Of a stretch of 64,000 bases of DNA, positions 58,285 through 64,000 are shown piece after piece. The notes under the pieces are model-generated. The model was not told where the DNA came from. It saw nothing but the letters and a program-made list of their open reading frames with translations, and made no database searches. The DNA is from Bdellovibrio sp047344985. GTDB lineage: Bacteria; Bdellovibrionota; Bdellovibrionia; Bdellovibrionales; Bdellovibrionaceae. The stretch covers positions 3,410,001 through 3,474,000 of the forward strand of contig NZ_CP178861.1 of NCBI RefSeq assembly GCF_047344985.1. The letters run 5' to 3'. How positions within the stretch are numbered: the stretch's first letter is position 1; every line of letters begins with the position of its first letter. Made by a program: the position numbers and the translations under genes.

Positions 58285-59366
58285 ACATCAAGCCCCAAAA
58301 TCTTTCTTACGGACAGGCGTTTTTGATAAAGCTCTCTCCACTCACGCTCCAATTCACTGGCCGCGACAACGCCGCAGCCGGAACCAATCATAGAAGAGGT
58401 CTCATTCCATTGCAAATTTCGAATGGCGACAAGACACACAGCCTCCTCTTTACCTATAAAGGCAAAAGGTCCGCCAAAACCGCCGCGCCCCTCTTGTCCG
58501 GGGAACTCTTTCATCCATTTGTACCCTGCCGAACGAGGTGCTACTCCCAGCGCAGGAGTAGGATGCAGTTGCTGAATCAATGAGAAAAACTCAGGCTTTG
58601 TTTTACACTGAATTTCGATATCGGTTTTCAAATGATACAGCGTCGGAAGCTCGACAATTTTTGGACCTTCAGTCTTCACATCGCCCCAAGGGTGCAGCAC
58701 CGACATCAAGTCTTCTAAAACGTAGAGATGCTCTTGCATTTCTTTTTCATCATGAAGCAGAGATTCACGGCGTGTGGATTCACTCTTGGGACATGTGCCG
58801 GCCAGTGCCATCGTTCGCAGATGTCCTTTTGCATAATCAAAAAGAAGTTCCGGAGTTGCTCCTAAAACGCCTTCGCCCTTTTGCCATAAACCATAAACGT
58901 ACAAAGTTTTCGGCGCTTCTAAAAGAGTCAAAATCATCTGCGCGCGCTCTTGCGGAGTCACCGTTTGTTCAGATCGAGCAAAGACCGCGGGAACAGTTTT
59001 TTTTATTCTACCTTCTCTGATGAGATCCTGAGTGCGCTGTAAGGCTGTTGCGAAATGCTCTTTCAAAGGTTCGTTCCAAGGTGCTTTCCCTACGGGGGCC
59101 GCAGCAGGTTTCTGACCTAAGAAGGCCTCACAATTCTTACGCAGCTCCTCTGTGGAAAGGCGATGGATTTTGGCTCCGCCGAGCGCTGGAGAAGAGCCCA
59201 AATCGTAGAAATCAGGGAAAAACACTGTAATTTCGTCACGATTTGCGTCGGAAACAGGGTGAAAAGGCCCCTCAATAAGAATCCATTGATCCCTATGGCG
59301 CAAGAGGGCCCCTGCCTCCAAAAAGTTTGTAATGCCCGAGAGCGTTATGCTATTCTGCCGTTCCAT
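58281..59366 (-). CDS. menF: Isochorismate synthase
   Basis: Converts chorismate to isochorismate for menaquinone. 361 residues; the C-terminal two thirds is the chorismate-binding fold with GATPELLFDY, HPTPALGVAPRSAGYKWM and RNLQW; MIGSGCGVVAASELEREW closes it. First gene of the men operon. It begins only 15 bases from the divergent aroF start, so their promoters must overlap or lie inside each other's coding region. Confidence 0.92.
   Translation of the reverse strand: MERQNSITLSGITNFLEAGALLRHRDQWILIEGPFHPVSDANRDEITVFFPDFYDLGSSPALGGAKIHRLSTEELRKNCEAFLGQKPAAAPVGKAPWNEPLKEHFATALQRTQDLIREGRIKKTVPAVFARSEQTVTPQERAQMILTLLEAPKTLYVYGLWQKGEGVLGATPELLFDYAKGHLRTMALAGTCPKSESTRRESLLHDEKEMQEHLYVLEDLMSVLHPWGDVKTEGPKIVELPTLYHLKTDIEIQCKTKPEFFSLIQQLHPTPALGVAPRSAGYKWMKEFPGQEGRGGFGGPFAFIGKEEAVCLVAIRNLQWNETSSMIGSGCGVVAASELEREWRELYQKRLSVRKILGLDV
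59327..59356 (+). promoter_or_regulatory. Candidate promoter of aroF within the start of menF
   Basis: TTGTAA (59327-59332) and TATTCT (59351-59356), spacer 18, four matches each. Plausible only because the divergent gap is 15 bases and leaves no other room. Confidence 0.3.
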
Positions 59367-59381
59367 TTAAGAAGTCGTATT

Positions 59382-60215
59382 ATGGAAATGCCAACTATGC
59401 AAACAACTCCCTCAACCCAAATCGTCAATATCGGTGGATATGATATCGGCGGATCTAACTTCACAGTCATGGCTGGGCCTTGCTCTATCGAAAGTTACGA
59501 GCAGTTCATGGAAACAGCGAAAGGTGTGAAGGCCTCCGGCGCGCACATTCTTCGTGGCGGTATTTGGAAGATGCGCACTTCTTCAAAAGACTTCCAAGGT
59601 TTGGGTAAAAACTCTTTCGACTTCATCAAAGCGGTCTGCAAAGAGACCAACATGAAACTTGTTTCTGAAGTCACGGACGCTCGTCAAATCGAAGAAGTTT
59701 ACGACATCGTTGAATGCTTCCAAGTCGGTTCTCGCAATATGCATAACTATGCTTTGCTTAAAGAGTTGGGCATGCAGAGAAAACCTGTATTGTTGAAGCG
59801 TGGTTTTGCAGCCTTGATCACAGAATGGATTAAAGCGGCGGAGTACGTGACGGTCGGCGGAAATCCGAACGTGATTTTATGTGAGCGTGGTATTCGTACA
59901 TTTGAAACTTCGACTCGCAACACTTTGGATCTTAATGCCGTGGCGTTTGCAAAAAAGAATTCTCACTTGCCTGTGATCGTTGATCCTTCTCACGCTGTGG
60001 GCATTCGCGCTTTGGTTCCTGATTTGGCTTACGCAGCTGCGGCTGTGGGAGCTGACGGCATCATCGTCGAAGTTCATCCTCGTCCGGCAGAAGCTCTTTC
60101 TGACGGCATGCAAGCTCTGACTTTGGATGACTTCAAAAACATGATGATGAAGCTTGATAAGATTCTTACGGCGATCGACAGACCTCTTCATAAGGTGGCT
60201 CCTCATGCAAACTAA
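59382..60215 (+). CDS. aroF: 3-deoxy-7-phosphoheptulonate synthase (DAHP synthase, type I-beta)
   Basis: First step of the shikimate pathway, condensing phosphoenolpyruvate with erythrose 4-phosphate. 277 residues. Barrel motifs: AGPCSIES, RGGIWKMRTSSKDFQGLG (the family usually has KPRT here), LVSEVTDARQ, QVGSRNMHN, LLKRG, CERGIRTFE and VDPSHAVG. There is no fused chorismate mutase or regulatory domain. Start ATG 59382; 59388 and 59397 are close alternatives. Co-transcribed with ubiE (11-base overlap). Confidence 0.93.
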   Translation: MEMPTMQTTPSTQIVNIGGYDIGGSNFTVMAGPCSIESYEQFMETAKGVKASGAHILRGGIWKMRTSSKDFQGLGKNSFDFIKAVCKETNMKLVSEVTDARQIEEVYDIVECFQVGSRNMHNYALLKELGMQRKPVLLKRGFAALITEWIKAAEYVTVGGNPNVILCERGIRTFETSTRNTLDLNAVAFAKKNSHLPVIVDPSHAVGIRALVPDLAYAAAAVGADGIIVEVHPRPAEALSDGMQALTLDDFKNMMMKLDKILTAIDRPLHKVAPHAN

Positions 60216-60918
60216 ACATTCTCCAAATCCGGAAATCATCCGCTCGATGTTTTCAAAAGTGGCTGCGAACTACGACAAAGGGAACAACGTTTTGTCGATG
60301 GGCATTCACCACTTGTGGAGAAAAAAGTTAGTTAAGTACAGTGGCGCAAAAACCGGCGATAAAGTTTTGGATTGCGCGACGGGTACGGGCGATCTTGCAA
60401 TTGAATTTAAAAAAACAGTGGGCGCAACGGGTGAAGTGGTTGGTACGGATTTCTGTGCCGAGATGTTGATTCCAGCTCCAGGCAAAGCCAAAGAGCGTGG
60501 CCTTGAGATCAAGTTTGAACAAGCCGACGTCACACAGCTTCAGTACGCTGATAAGGGTTTTGATGTTTGCAGTATCTCTTTTGGTATTCGCAACGTCGGT
60601 GACCCAGTAAAAGCTTTGCGTGAAATGGGACGTGTGACGAAATCAGGCGGCACGGTGATGGTGCTTGAATTCGGTCAAGTGAACGTTCCTGTTTTCGGTG
60701 CACTTTACAATTTCTATTCTCAAAATATCTTGCCTAAAATCGGCGGTCTTGTGACAGGTCAAAAAGAAGCTTACGAATACTTGCAAAAGTCTTCTGCGGC
60801 TTTCCCTTGTCGTGATGAGTTCTTGGGCCTGATGAAAGAAAGTGGCGCTTACTCTCACTGTGAGTATGTTTCGCTTACTGGCGGTATTGCTTATATTTAT
60901 AAAGGCATTGTGAAGTAA
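60205..60918 (+). CDS. ubiE: Demethylmenaquinone methyltransferase
   Basis: SAM-dependent last step of menaquinone synthesis. 237 residues. VLDCATGTGDLAIE is the SAM motif I, GTDFCAEML motif II, SFGIRNVGDP the family signature, and a late SSAAFPCRDEFL the second one. Start ATG 60205 overlaps aroF by 11 bases, with AAGGTGG upstream; a longer frame to 60154 lies inside aroF. Confidence 0.94.
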   Translation: MQTKHSPNPEIIRSMFSKVAANYDKGNNVLSMGIHHLWRKKLVKYSGAKTGDKVLDCATGTGDLAIEFKKTVGATGEVVGTDFCAEMLIPAPGKAKERGLEIKFEQADVTQLQYADKGFDVCSISFGIRNVGDPVKALREMGRVTKSGGTVMVLEFGQVNVPVFGALYNFYSQNILPKIGGLVTGQKEAYEYLQKSSAAFPCRDEFLGLMKESGAYSHCEYVSLTGGIAYIYKGIVK

Positions 60919-60920
60919 AA

Positions 60921-61121
60921 TCATTCCATCGCCAGCATACGACGAAACTCCACGCGAACTCCGACGGGTGGAGCGTTTCCTTCAAGACTGAGAAGTTCTT
61001 CGTAGTAGGAGACCTGAGGTTGTGGCGGACGAGGATCAGGAATGTATTTCTTTGTCGGACATCCCCAAAATGCCAACCCGATCATGACAACTAAAAGAAC
61101 GAAGAGAGAGAGCTTTTTCAT
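60921..61121 (-). CDS. Tiny putative lipoprotein
   Basis: 66 residues. A hydrophobic segment ends in GLAFWGCPTKK; the box FWGC departs from consensus, so lipidation is probable but not certain. The mature part is proline-rich (YIPDPRPPQPQVSYY). Start ATG 61121; the frame extends to 61151. It ends two bases from the ubiE stop, in convergent orientation. No function suggested. Confidence 0.6.
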   Translation of the reverse strand: MKKLSLFVLLVVMIGLAFWGCPTKKYIPDPRPPQPQVSYYEELLSLEGNAPPVGVRVEFRRMLAME

Positions 61122-61200
61122 GGCTCTATCTTCTCTCCGTAAAGTCCGCACTGGAAGCGCTTTTCACTGAAGTGAGACAACTCACAAAGAATTACAGATG

Positions 61201-61238
61201 AAGATCCCTATTCTTTAAATTTTCGCAACAGGGATCTT
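61201..61238 (-). terminator. Hairpin after the phospholipase D-like gene
   Basis: AAGATCCCT pairs with AGGGATCTT around a 20-base loop, just past the stop at 61243. No clear U-tract, moderate confidence. Confidence 0.45.
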
Positions 61239-61242
61239 AGCT

Positions 61243-62457
61243 TTAGTCCTGAGAACAATTTTTTACGAGTTTCAAAACCTGACGAATTTCAGAAACACTC
61301 AAAGCCATCGGTTTGATTGCGCAGGACACTTTGCTGGAAGTTTTCAAATAGTCGCTTAACGGCTTGAGGCTCTCGCGATTCATATTCCAAAGATCACTGA
61401 ATTCTTGGTTGTAGGAAGGAAGAACATCTTCTGCAGCAGAGCCACTGAGTTCCACAAGGTTTTCGATGTGGCTCTTTTCGCTGCTCTCTGACCAATTGAA
61501 AGATCCGGAGAGAACTTTTGCGTTGTCCACGATCATAAATTTGTTGTGCATTTGGAAGGCCATGTATTCTGAAACTTCCAAATTGTAGAACTTCACGCGC
61601 AATTGCAGGTTGCGATGGCTTAACAAGTATTGCGCTCTTTTTCCAATATCCATGAAGTCGTCTTGGCTGATCACAAGATAAATTTTCACGCCACGGTTGG
61701 CAGCCACTTGCAAAGCCTCAAGAACCGGCTTTAAACGCACCCGCGTTGTTGCAATTTTGATTTCGCTTTGAGCTTCGTTAATAAGACGGACCACTTGATC
61801 GGTGAGGCGCGATGGCTCGTTTGATTTTCTATCCAATGTACGGGGTGAATTGAAGAACACTTCCACGTCGCCCTGATCAAAGAAGCTCACTTCATTTGTT
61901 TCGTTATTGTCTGAGTGTCGACCAAATTCTTCGGAGTTCACCCACAGACGATTGAACTCCTGCTGGTAGCGGCTGGTGATTTCGTTTTCTTTAGTAAAGA
62001 ACAGGATGTTTTCATTGTAGTTACGGTAAGAAGACAAAGACCAGTTCGCGCTTCCCGTGATCACTTTGTGATTGCTTAGACCTGCATCAATGACGGCAAA
62101 CTTGTGATGAACCTTTACGGATTTTCCTAAATAACGAACGTCAATGCCAAGACTCTCTAAAGCGGACATCTTCTTTTCATTTTCTTCTGGCGTTGCGTAC
62201 CCTTCAAAGATCAGACGAATTTGCAGACGTCCTTCCTGAAGGCGTTTCTGTACCGAAGGTGATTGCAGAACTTGAATCACCGGAGACGCCGACGTAGTTT
62301 CCATATTGTACATAGCAATATCAACCGTGCTTTGTGCCTCTTCAATCCAAGTGGCGATCTTTTCTAAAGTTGGATCGTGTGGATGAAAAAGGACTTCCAC
62401 TTTCGCATAGGAATTTACGGCAAAAAACAGGGCCCAAAAGAAAAGAATCGTTTTCAT
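61243..62457 (-). CDS. Secreted phospholipase D-family protein with two HKD motifs
   Basis: 404 residues. Signal peptide about 1-18 (NSYA|KVEVLF). Two catalytic halves: VHHKFAVID then SANWS, and MHNKFMIVD then SFNWS, the complete HxKx4D pair needed for phosphodiester cleavage. The family includes phospholipases, nucleases and cardiolipin synthases; with a signal peptide and no membrane helices, a periplasmic or secreted lipase or nuclease is likely, and attack on prey membrane or DNA is possible. Substrate not determinable. Confidence 0.9.
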   Translation of the reverse strand: MKTILFFWALFFAVNSYAKVEVLFHPHDPTLEKIATWIEEAQSTVDIAMYNMETTSASPVIQVLQSPSVQKRLQEGRLQIRLIFEGYATPEENEKKMSALESLGIDVRYLGKSVKVHHKFAVIDAGLSNHKVITGSANWSLSSYRNYNENILFFTKENEITSRYQQEFNRLWVNSEEFGRHSDNNETNEVSFFDQGDVEVFFNSPRTLDRKSNEPSRLTDQVVRLINEAQSEIKIATTRVRLKPVLEALQVAANRGVKIYLVISQDDFMDIGKRAQYLLSHRNLQLRVKFYNLEVSEYMAFQMHNKFMIVDNAKVLSGSFNWSESSEKSHIENLVELSGSAAEDVLPSYNQEFSDLWNMNRESLKPLSDYLKTSSKVSCAIKPMALSVSEIRQVLKLVKNCSQD

Positions 62458-62541
62458 AAAGTCTCCTCGACGAGGGACTTCTAGCCGACATTCGAATCTT
62501 ATGTCATCTGCATGGTAAAGAGATTATTATTCTTATAAGGA

Positions 62542-62572
62542 ATAATGGGTTTGGAGGACCCAAACCCATTAT
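62542..62572 (-). terminator. Hairpin after menB
   Basis: ATAATGGGTTTGG pairs with CCAAACCCATTAT around AGGAC, a 13-base stem just after the menB stop on the minus strand. The tail is only moderately T-rich. Confidence 0.65.
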
Positions 62573-62579
62573 AAAAGAC

Positions 62580-63485
62580 TTAGTAGTGCCAAGGGAACTT
62601 AGAGAAATCTTTAGGACGTTTTTCTACGAAAGAGTTTCTGCCTTCAACAGCCTCTTCCGTTCCGTAAGCCAAGCGAGTCGCTTCCCCAGCGAACAATTGC
62701 TGACCCACCAAACCGTCGTCACAAAGATTGAATCCATACTTCAACATGCGCATCGCTGTTGGTGATTTTGAGTTCATTTCGTAAGCCCACTCCAATGCCA
62801 CTTTCTCAAGATCTTTGTGAGGGATCACGGCGTTGACCATGCCCATTTCAAAAGCCTCTTGAGCAGAGTAATTGCGGCCTAGGAAGAAAATCTCACGCGC
62901 ACGCTTTTGTCCTACCATGCGAGCCAAGTAAGCTGAACCATAACCGCTATCAAAACTTGCTACGTCTGGATCCGTTTGTTTAAAGACGGCGTGCTCTTTA
63001 CTTGCGAGAGTCAAATCACAAACCACGTGAAGTGAGTGACCGCCACCAACAGCCCAGCCTGGAACAACTGCGACAACAATTTTAGGCATGAAACGAATCA
63101 AGCGTTGAACTTCTAAAATATGCAAACGACCCAAGCGGGCCAAATCCATTTTGCCAACGGCTTCTTTGTCTTCGTATTTATATCCGTCTTTTCCACGAAT
63201 GCGTTGATCTCCGCCAGAGCAGAATGCCCAACCGCCATCCTTTGGAGAAGGACCATTACCTGTGATCAAAACAACGCCCACATCCGCTGTGATACGCGCG
63301 TGTTCTAAAGCTGTGTAAAGCTCATCCACTGTTTGAGGACGAAAAGCATTACGAACTTCAGGACGATTGAAAGCAATACGAACTGTGCCCTGATCTTTCG
63401 CACGATGATAAGTAATATCCTGAAACTTTACGCCAGGAATTTGAACTTCTGTCCACCACTCTGGATTAAAAATATCCGAAACCAT
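62580..63485 (-). CDS. menB: 1,4-dihydroxy-2-naphthoyl-CoA synthase
   Basis: Crotonase-fold enzyme that closes the naphthoquinone ring from o-succinylbenzoyl-CoA. 301 residues. ITYHRAKDQGTVRIAFNRPEVRNAFRP, the oxyanion CSGGDQRIRG, VPGWAVGGGHSLHVVCDLT, DPDVASFDSGYGSAYLARM and the C-terminal FVEKRPKDFSKFPW are all MenB-specific. menC and menE are not seen in the window. Eleven bases separate it from aroC upstream, so both are probably co-transcribed. Confidence 0.96.
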   Translation of the reverse strand: MVSDIFNPEWWTEVQIPGVKFQDITYHRAKDQGTVRIAFNRPEVRNAFRPQTVDELYTALEHARITADVGVVLITGNGPSPKDGGWAFCSGGDQRIRGKDGYKYEDKEAVGKMDLARLGRLHILEVQRLIRFMPKIVVAVVPGWAVGGGHSLHVVCDLTLASKEHAVFKQTDPDVASFDSGYGSAYLARMVGQKRAREIFFLGRNYSAQEAFEMGMVNAVIPHKDLEKVALEWAYEMNSKSPTAMRMLKYGFNLCDDGLVGQQLFAGEATRLAYGTEEAVEGRNSFVEKRPKDFSKFPWHY

Positions 63486-63496
63486 TTTTTACCTCT

Positions 63497-64000
63497 TTAG
63501 ATACGGTCCGTTTTAGACCATAAGTAGTGATCTGCCAACACCAACCATGTCATAGATTCCAGGACTGGTATGGCTCTGGTGACAATACAAGGGTCATGAC
63601 GCCCTTTTTTTGCGACATCCAGAATCGAACTTGTCGGTTTAAAAGAAACTCGCAATAAAATGCTTTCACCGGTAGAAATGCCACCGCGGATGCCACCATA
63701 AGCGGCTTGAGAACCTTGATGAAAATCAGTGCCCTTCACGTCGACGGCATCAAAACCCAAACCCAGCTCAAATCCGTTCGTGGCACCGACACTTAAAAAA
63801 GCCTGCGCTAAGTCGGATTTGAGTTTATGAAATACAGGTTGTCCCAAATACGCCGGAGGATTTTGAATGAGGATTTCAGCGACTCCACCGTAGCTATCTC
63901 CTTGCTCCTGAGCCTTTTTAAGCAAAGCATCGACTTCATGATCGCGTGTAGAAGGAAAGCGCGCCTGGAAAGAATCAATATTCTTAGACGTCACTTGCTC
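63497..64000 (-). CDS. aroC: Chorismate synthase (partial, N-terminus beyond right edge)
   Basis: Forms chorismate from EPSP using reduced FMN. The frame is open to base 64000, so the visible C-terminal 167 codons lack the start. Seen: GDSYGGVAEI, GFDAVDVKGTDFH, GGIRGGISTGESILLRVSFKPTSSI and GRHDPCIVTRAIPV, the family signatures. Product supplies MenF and the aromatic amino acids; menB follows directly. Confidence 0.93.
   Translation of the reverse strand, partial: EQVTSKNIDSFQARFPSTRDHEVDALLKKAQEQGDSYGGVAEILIQNPPAYLGQPVFHKLKSDLAQAFLSVGATNGFELGLGFDAVDVKGTDFHQGSQAAYGGIRGGISTGESILLRVSFKPTSSILDVAKKGRHDPCIVTRAIPVLESMTWLVLADHYLWSKTDRI

Noticed and set aside
1..64000. CRISPR arrays, tRNA or rRNA genes, insertion sequences
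   Set aside because: No regularly spaced repeats, cloverleaf-like runs, rRNA-like stretches or transposase motifs were seen by eye; short or divergent tRNAs could still be missed.

Overview
The window reads as a chromosomal segment of a predatory bacterium of the Bdellovibrio group, most probably Bdellovibrio bacteriovorus or a close relative. The indications are a PBP4-type peptidase gene followed directly by a small exported ankyrin-repeat gene (the arrangement I recall as Bd3459-Bd3460 in strain HD100), many lipoproteins and exported hydrolases, an aerobic menaquinone-based metabolism and tightly packed genes. These points are recognition and inference; no database search was run. No rRNA, tRNA, CRISPR array, insertion sequence or prophage was seen. 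No gene-free stretch exceeds 300 bases; the longest is the 278-base cheA/cheW divergent gap.

Layout. 1-4706: a ureohydrolase cut by the left edge, mutY with a beta-propeller lipoprotein and a small exported protein, then a NamZ/DUF1343 protein. 4788-15683: a nearly complete C5-pathway heme locus: hemB on the minus strand and, divergently, hemA, a hemC-hemD fusion, hemL, a sensor kinase, an OmpR-type regulator, hemE, hemN, hemG and hemH, with most genes overlapping by a few bases. 15646-18424: a minus-strand unit of a DipZ-like thiol-disulfide protein and the LrgA/LrgB membrane pair. 18603-23079: two related cysteine-containing lipoproteins with ankyrin-like segments, a DacB/PBP4 peptidase and a periplasmic ankyrin protein, all on the plus strand and visibly AT-richer than the neighbours. 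23108-32257: SodC, a DEAD-box helicase, an alpha/beta hydrolase, poly(A) polymerase, a degenerate receiver plus cyclic-nucleotide-binding protein, a prolyl oligopeptidase lipoprotein and a sorbosone-dehydrogenase-like protein with a cytochrome c tail.

32393-37783: a VapBC pair with a clear leaderless promoter, then cheA-cheR-cheB on the minus strand and cheW divergent behind a sigma-28-like promoter. 37905-49107: a putative secreted zinc protease with a BamE-like lipoprotein, a SufR-like iron-sulfur regulator divergent from a four-helix membrane protein, transketolase, adenosine deaminase, several small envelope proteins, an OmpA-family porin with two Ig-like domains, and an unrecognised exported protein. 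49114-55978: homogentisate dioxygenase, a receiver-kinase-receiver hybrid, a YihY/BrkB membrane protein, proline iminopeptidase and two tandem trypsin-like lipoproteins. 55958-64000: menaquinone and chorismate metabolism (menF-menD-menH, divergent aroF-ubiE, menB and the C-terminal part of aroC), with a phospholipase D-like protein and a tiny lipoprotein between.

How it fits together: the heme and menaquinone loci supply the respiratory chain; DAHP synthase and chorismate synthase feed isochorismate synthase. The exported peptidases, NamZ-like protein, PBP4 and proteases suit an organism that digests prey wall and protein, and the ankyrin protein beside PBP4 is the likely self-protection partner. 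The most promising under-described element is the pair of CSExxxCSD lipoproteins directly upstream of that peptidase/immunity pair, followed by the two-component system inside the heme operon.
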